Below, piece after piece: positions 9,009 to 18,177 of a stretch of 64,000 nt of DNA. The stretch is taken from the NCBI RefSeq assembly GCF_002090135.1, contig NZ_BBRL01000009.1, positions 144,462 through 208,461 on the forward strand. The letters run 5' to 3'. This DNA is from Demequina sp. NBRC 110055 (GTDB lineage: Bacteria > Actinomycetota > Actinomycetes > Actinomycetales > Demequinaceae). Under the pieces are notes generated by a model. It was not told the DNA's origin. It did not search any database and saw only the letters and a program-made list of their open reading frames with translations. A program made the translations under genes and the position numbers. The stretch's first letter is position 1. Every line of letters starts with the position of its first letter.

Positions 9009-10280
9009 GTGAACGACATCGCTTTGAAGGCGGATGGCCTGTACAAGGTCTTCGGCCGCAGCGCGGATGATGCCGTCAAGAAGCTGCGCGCGGGTGCGTC
9101 CCGCGACGAGCTCGGCGGCGCCACCGCGGCGGTCATCGACGCCTCGTTCGAGGTCAAGAAGGGTGAGATCTTCGTCGTCATGGGCCTGTCCGGCTCCGGC
9201 AAGTCCACCCTCATCCGCATGCTCAATGGCCTCCACCCCCAGACCGCCGGCACCGTCGAGGTGGGAGGAGACTCCATCACCGGCGTCAGCCCCGCCAAGC
9301 TGCGCGATATTCGCCGCAAGCGCGTCTCCATGGTGTTCCAGCACTTTGCTCTGCTCCCCCACCGCACCGTGATCGACAACGTCGCGTACGGGCTCGAGAT
9401 CCAGGGCATGGGCAAGAACGAGCGCCTGCAGCGCGCCGCGAAGGTCACAGAGATCGTTGGCCTGGGCGGTTGGGAGGAAAAGTATCCCTCCGAGCTCTCC
9501 GGCGGAATGCAGCAGCGCGTGGGCCTCGCACGTGCCCTGGCCGCCGACACAGACGTGTTGCTCATGGACGAGGCGTTCTCCGCACTCGACCCGCTCATCC
9601 GCCGCGAGATGCAGGACCAGCTCCTGGAGCTTCAGCAGGAGCTGGGCAAGACCATCATCTTCATCACGCACGACCTCAACGAGGCCATGTACATCGGCGA
9701 CCGCATCGCCGTGATGCGTGACGGACGCATCGTCCAGATCGGCTCGCCCGAGGACATCCTCACGAACCCCGCGAATGACTATGTCGAGCAGTTCGTGCAG
9801 GACGTCGACCGTGCCCGCGTGCTCACCGCGGAGTCCGTCATGCGCAAGCCGCGCACGACGGTGCGCGAGGACTCGGGCCCCCATGCCGCACTGTCGGCGA
9901 TGCGTGACAACGAGATCTCGGCGCTGTACGTCACCAAGCGCGACCGCACCATCGTCGGATGGGTGCGCGACCGCGACGTGATGAACCTGGTACGGAGGGG
10001 CGAGAAGTCACTCACCCCCGCGATCAAGACCGATCACGGCGCCGTGTCGAAGGACACTCCGCTCGTCGACCTGTTTATCCCGTCGCTTGAGGCCGCCCTC
10101 GCACTCGCCGTGACAGACGAGCGTGACCGCTTGGTGGGCGTCGTGCCCCGTGTCACGCTCCTGGCCGCATTGGGCGGTGAGCCTGACGCCGCGGGTTCCG
10201 CAGAGCCCGTCGTCGAGCCGCTACCTGCCGAGGTCGTCACCAAGGTGTTGGACTCGGCCGCGACGAAGGGAGGCAACTGA
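9009..10280 (+). CDS. Glycine betaine/proline ABC transporter ATP-binding protein (ProV/OpuAA type)
   Basis: A 423-residue ATPase. Walker A GLSGSGKST spans residues 59-67, followed by signature LSGGMQQRVGLARAL and Walker B LLMDEAF. A C-terminal regulatory extension from about residue 275 looks like tandem CBS domains, as in ProV and OpuAA, where these sense ionic strength or nucleotides. It energises uptake of compatible solutes under osmotic stress. The start is a GTG with GAGGA upstream. Its TGA overlaps the ATG of the permease gene by 1 nt, so expression is coupled. Confidence 0.95.
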   Translation: MNDIALKADGLYKVFGRSADDAVKKLRAGASRDELGGATAAVIDASFEVKKGEIFVVMGLSGSGKSTLIRMLNGLHPQTAGTVEVGGDSITGVSPAKLRDIRRKRVSMVFQHFALLPHRTVIDNVAYGLEIQGMGKNERLQRAAKVTEIVGLGGWEEKYPSELSGGMQQRVGLARALAADTDVLLMDEAFSALDPLIRREMQDQLLELQQELGKTIIFITHDLNEAMYIGDRIAVMRDGRIVQIGSPEDILTNPANDYVEQFVQDVDRARVLTAESVMRKPRTTVREDSGPHAALSAMRDNEISALYVTKRDRTIVGWVRDRDVMNLVRRGEKSLTPAIKTDHGAVSKDTPLVDLFIPSLEAALALAVTDERDRLVGVVPRVTLLAALGGEPDAAGSAEPVVEPLPAEVVTKVLDSAATKGGN

Positions 10281-11227
10281 TGGAACTCCGCATTCCCGTT
10301 GGCGACTGGATCGATTCTTTCTTCGAGTGGCTCGAGAACACCTTCGAGTGGCTCTTCGAGGCCTTGCGCCAACTCTTCATCTGGATGTTTGACGCCGTTG
10401 ACTGGGTCTTCGCCACTCCCCCCGCGTGGGCCGTCATTGCCGTGGTCGCCATCCTCGCGCTGTTGGCGCGCGGCTGGAAGTTCGCCGTCGGCTCGATCAT
10501 CGGGCTGCTGTTCATCGTCGGCGTGGACCAGTGGGACAACGCCGTCGACTCGCTCGCCCTGGTGATCGTCGCGGCGTTCCTTGCGGTAGCGCTGTCGATC
10601 CCGCTGGGCATCTGGGCCGCACGCAACGACACCGTGTCGAAGATCGTGAAGCCGCTGATGGACTTCCTACAGACGCTCCCGGCGTTCGTCTACCTCGTGC
10701 CCGCGCTCGCCCTGTTCCGTATCGGCGTGGCACCCGGCATCATCGCGACGCTGATCTTCGCCATGGCCCCGGGCGTTCGCCTCACCGAGTTGGGCATCCG
10801 TGGCGTGGACAAGGAAGTTGTCGAGGCAGGCGAGGCGTTCGGCGCCACTCCGCGTCGCATCCTGCGTCAGATCCAGATCCCGCTCGCCATGCCGTCCATC
10901 ATGGCCGGTATCAACCAGATCATCATGCTGTCGCTGTCCATGGTCGTCATCGCCGGCCTGGTCGGCGCAGGCGGCCTCGGTGGAGACGTCGCTCAGGCGA
11001 TCTCGGCCCTCAACGTCGCTCTCGGTTTCGAGGCCGGCCTGTCGGTGGTGGTGCTCGCGATCCTGTTGGACCGCTTCACCGCCTCGTTCGGCCAAGGCAT
11101 GGGCCTCTACGCCGTGTGGTCAAAGAAGCGCCGCGCCAAGAAGACCGAGCAGGAGCAGGCGCGACTCGACGCGGGTCACGAGACCGTCGGAGGCCGTCGC
11201 GCCACCGGAGTCGGCGCCGCGTCCTAA
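10280..11227 (+). CDS. Glycine betaine/proline ABC transporter permease (ProW/OpuAB type)
   Basis: A 315-residue integral membrane protein. It has an amphipathic, Trp/Phe-rich N-terminal segment typical of ProW, several membrane helices, and an EAA-type cytoplasmic loop (VEAGEAFGATPRRILRQIQIPLAMP) that docks on the ATPase. A basic C-terminal tail follows. Translationally coupled to the ATPase upstream. A 143-bp gap containing an exact copy of the dispersed 16-bp motif separates it from the binding-protein gene. Confidence 0.95.
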   Translation: MELRIPVGDWIDSFFEWLENTFEWLFEALRQLFIWMFDAVDWVFATPPAWAVIAVVAILALLARGWKFAVGSIIGLLFIVGVDQWDNAVDSLALVIVAAFLAVALSIPLGIWAARNDTVSKIVKPLMDFLQTLPAFVYLVPALALFRIGVAPGIIATLIFAMAPGVRLTELGIRGVDKEVVEAGEAFGATPRRILRQIQIPLAMPSIMAGINQIIMLSLSMVVIAGLVGAGGLGGDVAQAISALNVALGFEAGLSVVVLAILLDRFTASFGQGMGLYAVWSKKRRAKKTEQEQARLDAGHETVGGRRATGVGAAS

Positions 11228-11232
11228 CTCGA

Positions 11233-11248
11233 CCACGGCATCGGCCCT
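11233..11248 (+). repeat. Dispersed 16-bp motif CCACGGCATCGGCCCT, copy 1
   Basis: Exact copy in the gap between the permease and binding-protein genes of the osmoprotectant operon. The same 16 bases occur at four other places in the window, in both orientations. Confidence 0.8.
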
Positions 11249-11370
11249 CGCCGCTGCCCCAACGCAAGACTTCGCGGCTGCCGCTGAGCGGCCGTGGGCA
11301 TCCCGCCCCGCAAAGCGGGTGGGTGCTTCCCCGGCGTGAGGAGATCCCCATGCCGAGAAAGGAAAGACAC

Positions 11371-12294
11371 ATGTTCAAGCGCACTGGAACCGCCTTCGCG
11401 GTAGCCGCCACCGCCGGCCTCGTACTCGCCGGCTGCTCGTCCGCCGACGAGACCACCGAGGAGACCACCGACGCCGCGACCGGCGGCGCCGAGTCGACCG
11501 ACGAGGCCACCGCGGGTGGCGAGCTCACCCTCGCCGTCTTCAACGGCTGGGACGAGTCGCTCGCCTCGTCGCTGCTGTGGCAGAACGTCCTCGAGGGCAA
11601 GGGTTACGACGTCTCGCTTGAGTACGCCGACCCGGCCGTCGTCTTCCAGGGTGTCGCCGACGGCGACTACGACGTGGTCACCGACGTGTGGCTGCCCCTG
11701 ACGCACGCCGACTACATCGACGAGTTCGGTGGCGACATGGAGGAGCTGGGCGCCTGGTTCGACTCCGCCGCGCTCACCATCGCTGTGAACGCCGACGCTC
11801 CAGTTGACTCGCTCGAGGACCTCCCCGAGTACGTGGACGAAATGGGCGGCCGCATCGTGGGCATCGAGCCCGGCGCGGGCCTCACCGGCGCCACCGAGAA
11901 GGCCATCGAGGCCTACGGCCTGGGCGACTACGAGTTCCTGACCTCGTCGACCCCCGCCATGCTCTCGGAGCTCGACACCGCCACCTCGAACGGCGAGAAC
12001 ATCATCGTGACGCTGTGGGAGCCCCACTGGGCCTACGGCGCCTACGACATCAAGAACCTTGAGGACCCCCAGGGCATCATGGGTGAGGCCGAAGAGATCG
12101 TCACCTACGGTCGCACCGGCCTGACCGAGGAGTTCCCCGAGGTTGCCGAGTGGTTCGGCGGCTTCACCATGGACGCCGACCACCTGTACGACCTCGAGAA
12201 CCAGCTCAACGGCGCCTCCGAGGGCGACTACGACTCGATCGTGTCGGAGTGGGTTGCCGCGAACCAGGAGTGGGTCGACTCGCTCACCGCGTAA
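11371..12294 (+). CDS. Glycine betaine-binding lipoprotein (ProX/OpuAC type)
   Basis: A 307-residue secreted binding protein. It has a basic N-terminus, a hydrophobic core and the lipobox LAGC, giving an N-terminal lipid-anchored Cys near residue 24. A Thr/Glu-rich linker follows, then the OpuAC fold with aromatic residues spaced as in betaine-binding cages (FNGWDES, WLPL, WEPHW, WFGG). The ATG at 11371 is preferred over 11350 because AAAGGAA lies 7 nt upstream. It delivers betaine or proline to the two upstream components. The domain order is the normal one for this subfamily, unlike the second system at 35.9 kb. Confidence 0.93.
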   Translation: MFKRTGTAFAVAATAGLVLAGCSSADETTEETTDAATGGAESTDEATAGGELTLAVFNGWDESLASSLLWQNVLEGKGYDVSLEYADPAVVFQGVADGDYDVVTDVWLPLTHADYIDEFGGDMEELGAWFDSAALTIAVNADAPVDSLEDLPEYVDEMGGRIVGIEPGAGLTGATEKAIEAYGLGDYEFLTSSTPAMLSELDTATSNGENIIVTLWEPHWAYGAYDIKNLEDPQGIMGEAEEIVTYGRTGLTEEFPEVAEWFGGFTMDADHLYDLENQLNGASEGDYDSIVSEWVAANQEWVDSLTA

Positions 12295-12322
12295 GTCACC
12301 GCGTCTCCTGACGCACACCGCA

Positions 12323-12360
12323 CAGCGCCGGCCGTGCCCTAGGTGGGGCGGCCGGCGCTG
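12323..12360 (+). terminator. Terminator of the osmoprotectant operon
   Basis: Perfect 12-bp GC-rich inverted repeat (12323-12334 with 12349-12360) just after the binding-protein stop. There is no long T tract, which is usual in high-GC genomes. Confidence 0.75.
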
Positions 12361-12388
12361 TCGTGTGTGCGCGGCCGTGTGCTGGCTG

Positions 12389-12459
12389 CCCCGCCTCGTG
12401 GCGGGACATGAGGGTCGGAGATGCACGATTCTCGACCCTCATGTCCCATCAGGACACGG
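12389..12459. repeat. Intergenic inverted-repeat element, copy A
   Basis: Perfect 14-bp arms (12403-12416, GGGACATGAGGGTC, with 12434-12447) inside a longer imperfect palindrome, between two convergent genes. A second copy with the same flanking bases, including CCCCGCCTC on the left and AGGAC on the right, lies at 54729-54799. Confidence 0.75.
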
Positions 12460-12478
12460 AGCCAACCAACGCACTCGC

Positions 12479-12979
12479 TCAGCGTCGGCGAAACTGCACT
12501 GGCGCGTCACCATAGGGCGCCCAGGCTGCCCGCTGCGCCTCGCTGAAGCGGCGTGGCCGGCCCGTCGCCGCCTCCACGAGAACCAAGGTCGTCGCGGCCC
12601 TCGCGTAGACCGTCTGCGCCTCATCGTCGGCCAGAGGCGAGCGCACCTCATAGCAAATCTCGACGCTCGCTCCCCCGAGCCGGCCAATCCACAGCTGCAC
12701 GTCCAGCGGCCGCCTCTGGAAGGGTGCCGGGGCGAGGTACTCGATCTGCTGGCTGGCGATCAACGTGTGAGTCTCGGCTCCGGGACCTCCCGACAGCACC
12801 GCCGTGGGCAAGCCGTCACCCACCTCGACGTCATCCACCGAGCCGCCCACCGCATCGTCCGCCCAAAAGACCTGGATGCGGGCCTCCTCGAGGAGCCGTA
12901 GCATCTCCGCATTGTTGACGTGCCCGTAAGCGTCGATGTCGGACCAGCGCAGGGAGATGGGGACGTGGATGCGGCTCAT
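12479..12979 (-). CDS. Hotdog-fold acyl-CoA thioesterase (4HBT/YbgC type)
   Basis: A 166-residue hotdog protein beginning SRIHVPISLRWSDIDAYGHVNN. The Asp-x-x-x-x-Gly-His-Val-Asn-Asn pattern is the catalytic signature of the 4-hydroxybenzoyl-CoA/YbgC thioesterases, with Asp17 the likely catalytic residue. It would hydrolyse acyl-CoA or acyl-ACP; the chain specificity is unknown. A TAGCGT box (plus coordinates 12986-12991) ends 6 nt before the ATG, suggesting a leaderless transcript divergent from the VOC gene. Confidence 0.87.
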   Translation of the reverse strand: MSRIHVPISLRWSDIDAYGHVNNAEMLRLLEEARIQVFWADDAVGGSVDDVEVGDGLPTAVLSGGPGAETHTLIASQQIEYLAPAPFQRRPLDVQLWIGRLGGASVEICYEVRSPLADDEAQTVYARAATTLVLVEAATGRPRRFSEAQRAAWAPYGDAPVQFRRR

Positions 12980-12985
12980 GCCCTC

Positions 12986-13012
12986 ACGCTAGCGGTGCGG
13001 CGGACGTAGCCT
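12986..13012. promoter_or_regulatory. Back-to-back leaderless promoters (thioesterase and VOC genes)
   Basis: Two -10-like boxes face away from each other within 27 bp. TAGCGT on the minus strand (12986-12991) is 6 nt before the ATG at 12979, and TAGCCT on the plus strand (13007-13012) is 6 nt before the ATG at 13019. Neither gene has a Shine-Dalgarno. Confidence 0.55.
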
Positions 13013-13018
13013 GGAGCG

Positions 13019-13402
13019 ATGGAGTTCACCGATCCTCAGGTCATCCTGTTCGTCTCGGACTGCGAGCGTGCCGCGAACTTTTACGCCGTATTCGGCTTCC
13101 GCGAGACATTCCGTGCGCCGGACGTGGCGCCGTTCAAGATCGAGATGACCCTTGGCGGCTTCGGACTTGGCGTCGCACTGCCGCAGCCGGCCGCCGAGAG
13201 CCACGGCCTCACTCCCGTCACCGAGGGCGACCGCGCGTGCCTGACCTTCTGGACCGATGATGTCGAGGCGGCCTTTGCCGCCGCGACCGCGGCGGGAGGC
13301 ACGCCACGCTCCGCGCCGCACCCATTCCGCGATGGCCTGAGCGTGGCGTTCGTGAACGACCCCGACGGTCATCCCGTGCAGCTCGTACAGCGCACCCACT
13401 GA
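13019..13402 (+). CDS. VOC-superfamily (glyoxalase/bleomycin-resistance-like) protein
   Basis: A 127-residue protein with the paired beta-alpha-beta-beta-beta pattern of the vicinal oxygen chelate fold: VILFVSDCERAANFYAVFGF near the start and FVNDPDGHPVQLVQ at the end. Members include glyoxalases, dioxygenases and drug-binding proteins. The metal-ligand positions are not all obvious, so activity cannot be assigned. Leaderless promoter shared back-to-back with the thioesterase gene. Confidence 0.85.
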   Translation: MEFTDPQVILFVSDCERAANFYAVFGFRETFRAPDVAPFKIEMTLGGFGLGVALPQPAAESHGLTPVTEGDRACLTFWTDDVEAAFAAATAAGGTPRSAPHPFRDGLSVAFVNDPDGHPVQLVQRTH

Positions 13403-13461
13403 AACGCGAGCGCGGCGGCACCGCCGCCGGACGACCGCCAGGATCGCCGAGCACACGCACG

Positions 13462-13491
13462 GGAGCCCCCGCCGCGAACGGCGAGGGCTCC
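13462..13491. terminator. Bidirectional terminator between VOC gene and ettA
   Basis: 13-bp stem with one mismatch (13462-13474 with 13479-13491) and a 4-nt loop, between convergent genes. Confidence 0.7.
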
Positions 13492-13508
13492 AGTGGCAGC
13501 GCCAGCGC

Positions 13509-15191
<1,683 letters not shown>

Positions 15192-15274
15192 TGCTGCTCC
15201 GTGAACTCGTGGGGCGGCGCCGCGCGGGCGCCCGAATGAACCGCGTACCAGCCTACGCGGTCGGAGCGCCGACG

Positions 15275-15309
15275 GCTCCGCGCGGTCGGAGGGGACGACC
15301 GCGCGGAGC
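15275..15309 (-). terminator. Terminator downstream of the SSB gene
   Basis: Perfect 13-bp stem (15275-15287 with 15297-15309), 9-nt loop, 17 bp after the SSB stop and before ettA on the same strand. Confidence 0.7.
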
Positions 15310-15325
15310 ACGTCTGTCGCCGCGG

Positions 15326-15817
15326 CTACACGGACGCTGCGGCGGGCTCCTTGGCCACCTCGTCATCGAGTTCGTCGAGTCCCTCGGCCTCGCCAGGGTC
15401 GACATCCTCCGCCTTGGGCGGCGCGGGCGTCACCTCTCCACTCGCGTCGACCGTCGCGCGCTGGAACTTCGCCGTACCTCGGGTGAGGTCGTGGCCCACG
15501 GCCGTCGCGTCGACGCGCATGGCCCACCGCGTGGCCCCGTCCGGTCCCGACCACTCCTCGGTGCGCAGGCGTCCCGTCACGACGACTGGCTGGCCCTTCT
15601 CCACCGATGACACCACCAACGCCGCCGCGTCTCGGCGCACCCGCACGTCGAACCATTCGGTGCGGCCGTCCGCCCACTCGTTGGTCGAGGGGTTGAAGCG
15701 ACGTGGGGTCTGCGCGACCCGAAACGTCGCCATGTCGGTCATGCTGCCGTCGCGACGCACCACCATCGCGGGGCTCGTCGCCGCCCACCCCGTCACCGTG
15801 ATCTCCAGATCTCTCAT
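15326..15817 (-). CDS. ssb: Single-stranded DNA-binding protein (SSB family paralogue)
   Basis: A 163-residue OB-fold protein. RDLEITVTGWAATSP opens the fold. WFDVRVRRDAAALVVSSVEKGQPVVVTGRL is the conserved SSB core, and it ends in an acidic tail (EDVDPGEAEGLDELDDE). The tail lacks the canonical DDDIPF terminal motif used to recruit repair partners. The protein is also not beside rpsF/rpsR, the usual home of the essential ssb. It is therefore more likely a secondary SSB (SsbB-like). GGAGGA precedes the ATG. Confidence 0.85.
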   Translation of the reverse strand: MRDLEITVTGWAATSPAMVVRRDGSMTDMATFRVAQTPRRFNPSTNEWADGRTEWFDVRVRRDAAALVVSSVEKGQPVVVTGRLRTEEWSGPDGATRWAMRVDATAVGHDLTRGTAKFQRATVDASGEVTPAPPKAEDVDPGEAEGLDELDDEVAKEPAAASV

Positions 15818-15997
15818 CGTGTCCTCCCATGCGCCGCACCCTGCGGCGTCGTGTTCAGACTGGGGCGAGATCGACGACAGCGAGAGACCGTCGCCACATC
15901 TGTGGAGGGGACCGTCGATACGCGGCCCCTGGGGACGATGCCGAGAGGCCCGCCGGGGTCGGCCACCCCGACGAACGAGAGGGCGGGTGCGTGGCCC

Positions 15998-16825
15998 CTA
16001 CTTCCCCATCTCCTCGTTGCGGGCGAGCGCCGCCGCGAGGGCATCGGCCACCGTCGCGTTCAGGTCCCGCTCACCGAAGACGCGCAGCGCCTCTGCCGTC
16101 GAGCCGCCCGGGCTCGTCACCTGGCGGCGCAGTTCGGCGGCGTCATGAGGAGAGCCGTCGAGGTAGGTCATCGAGCCCAGCATCGTCGCGGTGACGACGC
16201 GGGTGGCCTGCTCCGTGGGAATCCCCAGCGAGACCGCGGCGGCCTCGAGAGCCTCGACAAAGGCATACGCGTAGGCGGGACCGGAGCCCGCCACGGCGGC
16301 AAACGCATTCACCAAGGACTCGTCCACGATCTCGATCAGGCCCGTGGGAGCGAGCAGCGAGGCGGCCGCGGCGCAGTCCGCGGGCTCGCCCGCCAGGGCA
16401 GTGACACCGCGCCCGATCGCGGTGGGCGTGTTGGGCATGGCGCGCACTACCCGAACGCCCGCACCGCGTTCACCCTCGCCGAGCGCCTCACGCATCGGCT
16501 CCAGGCGCACCCCGGCCGCAACCGAGATCACCACGGCATCGGTTCCGAGGAGAGGCGCGATCTCCTCGCACAGTTCCACGATCTGGTACGGCTTCACGCC
16601 CAGGATCACCGCATCCGCTCCGTCGAGCGCCCACGCGGTCGCCCCCTCATCCACCGACAGCGCCCGATGCTCGACGTGAGACAGTCCCCCAGCCCACTCC
16701 GGCTCGCGCGTGCGCGTCGTGAGGCGGATGCTCTCGACGTCTCCAGCGCCTGCGAGCGACTGCGCGATGGCCCCGGCCATGTTGCCCGCGCCCAACACGG
16801 CGACGGTGCGAAGGGTCTCGGTCAT
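15998..16825 (-). CDS. proC: Pyrroline-5-carboxylate reductase
   Basis: A 275-residue enzyme of normal ProC length. The NAD(P)-binding Rossmann motif AVLGAGNMAGAIA is at the N-terminus. VRAMPNTPTAIGRGVTALAG and the C-terminal signature LRRQVTSPGGSTAEALRVF are both ProC hallmarks. It reduces pyrroline-5-carboxylate to L-proline, the last step of proline synthesis. Its ATG overlaps the stop of the upstream dynamin-like gene by 4 nt, so it is the third gene of that operon. Proline is also an osmolyte, which fits the two osmoprotectant importers nearby. Confidence 0.96.
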   Translation of the reverse strand: MTETLRTVAVLGAGNMAGAIAQSLAGAGDVESIRLTTRTREPEWAGGLSHVEHRALSVDEGATAWALDGADAVILGVKPYQIVELCEEIAPLLGTDAVVISVAAGVRLEPMREALGEGERGAGVRVVRAMPNTPTAIGRGVTALAGEPADCAAAASLLAPTGLIEIVDESLVNAFAAVAGSGPAYAYAFVEALEAAAVSLGIPTEQATRVVTATMLGSMTYLDGSPHDAAELRRQVTSPGGSTAEALRVFGERDLNATVADALAAALARNEEMGK

Positions 16826-18177
16826 GACTGCTCCTCGCCGGCCCCCGCCTCGAGCTCCGTGAGCTCGTCCAGGGCGCGGTAGGCCTGGTGGATGGTCTCG
16901 GTTGGTTCGACAACCTCGGGCGCGATCACGGCCCGCACCGCCGCGCGGCCGGCCTCGAGGGTCTTCTTGCGGGCGGCCGATGCGAGGGTCGCCTTGGCAA
17001 ACAATGCTCGCCACCCTTGGGGCGGGTCGACGGAAGGCCAGGCGGCATCGGCCAGCGCCTCCTCGATGCGGGCGGCGAGGCTCGGCGCGTCGAGCACGCT
17101 CTCGGCGACGACGCGCCGCCATTGCGCGGGCAATCCGTCCGTCGCGGCGTCCACCCAGTCCAGGCGCTCGCGCTCGACGGTGGCGATCGACAAGCGCATG
17201 GGCGCCCGCTCCCCCGCGCTCGCGCCGCGCGCGACGGCGGCGGCGGACTCGGCCCTGGCGTCCACACCCGCGGCGCGCGCGAGGGCGATGACCAACTCCT
17301 CGGCATCGGGTAGCTGCGGGTCGGCGCCCTTGCTCAGCGCCCCCGCCAGGGCGCGACCGGCGGACACGAGGTCCGCGCGCACCGCCTCCGCGGCCACGGA
17401 TCGCGCGGCGACGGCGCCGGCGAGCTCGGCGCGCAGGATGTCCATACCGTGACCGGTCTTGGCACTGACGGGCATCACCGGCACCTGGGTCATGCCGTCG
17501 ACGGCTAGCAGGCGCTGAAGATCGCGGGCCACCGCCCACGCATCCTTGGTCGTGAGGCGGTCGACGTGGTTAAGGACGACGAGCGAGGGACTGCCGTGGC
17601 GAGACGCCGTCTCGAGGTACGCGGAGTGAAGCGCATGGTCGGCGTATTTCTGAGGGTCCACGACCCACAGTAGGAGGTCCGCCATCGGCACCACGCGGTC
17701 CACGACGGCACGGTTCTCGGGATTCACCGAGTCGTGGTCGGGCAGGTCCAGCAGCACCATGCCGCGTAGCTGGTCCTCGTCGGGGTCGTCCAGCTGGTCG
17801 ATGCTGCGCGCCAGGCGTCGCTGCCGGTCCACGCCGAGCCAGTCGAGTAGGGCGTCTCCGCGTCCGCCCCACACCGCTGCGCTCACGGCGGAGGTGGTGG
17901 GCCGTGCGACGCCCGCGACGGCGAACTCGCGACCCAGGATCGCGTTGAACAGCGTGGACTTGCCAGAGCCGGTACCGCCCGCGAGCGCCACGACCGTGTG
18001 CTCGACGCCCAGGGCGAGCCGCTCATCGCAGCGCTCGATGGTCGCGGTGACCTCCGCGCGCACGGACTGAGGGATCGCATCGGATGCCCACTCCATGGAG
18101 GAACGCAGCCGCGCCACCCGTTGACGCAGCGCCTCGGCCTCGTCGGGCTGCCCGATGGCCTCGAACTGGATGCTCAC
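16822..18177 (-). CDS. Dynamin-like GTPase, second of a tandem pair
   Basis: A 451-residue P-loop GTPase. G1 is GGTGSGKST, the G2 Thr lies in RPTTSAVSA, G3 is DLPDHDS and G4 is NHVD (NKxD variant). The C-terminal half is helical and hydrophobic near residues 390-430, consistent with a stalk and membrane paddle. It starts with GTG at 18177, overlapping the stop of the first GTPase by 4 nt. Tandem dynamin-like genes are known in Streptomyces (DynA/DynB), where they stabilise septal FtsZ. Analogy with that system is an inference here. Confidence 0.8.
   Translation of the reverse strand: MSIQFEAIGQPDEAEALRQRVARLRSSMEWASDAIPQSVRAEVTATIERCDERLALGVEHTVVALAGGTGSGKSTLFNAILGREFAVAGVARPTTSAVSAAVWGGRGDALLDWLGVDRQRRLARSIDQLDDPDEDQLRGMVLLDLPDHDSVNPENRAVVDRVVPMADLLLWVVDPQKYADHALHSAYLETASRHGSPSLVVLNHVDRLTTKDAWAVARDLQRLLAVDGMTQVPVMPVSAKTGHGMDILRAELAGAVAARSVAAEAVRADLVSAGRALAGALSKGADPQLPDAEELVIALARAAGVDARAESAAAVARGASAGERAPMRLSIATVERERLDWVDAATDGLPAQWRRVVAESVLDAPSLAARIEEALADAAWPSVDPPQGWRALFAKATLASAARKKTLEAGRAAVRAVIAPEVVEPTETIHQAYRALDELTELEAGAGEEQS

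Noticed and set aside
12389..12459. Simple transcription terminator
   Set aside because: A separate, better terminator lies at 12323-12360, and the element has a homologous copy with conserved flanks at 54.7 kb, so it is listed as a repeat.
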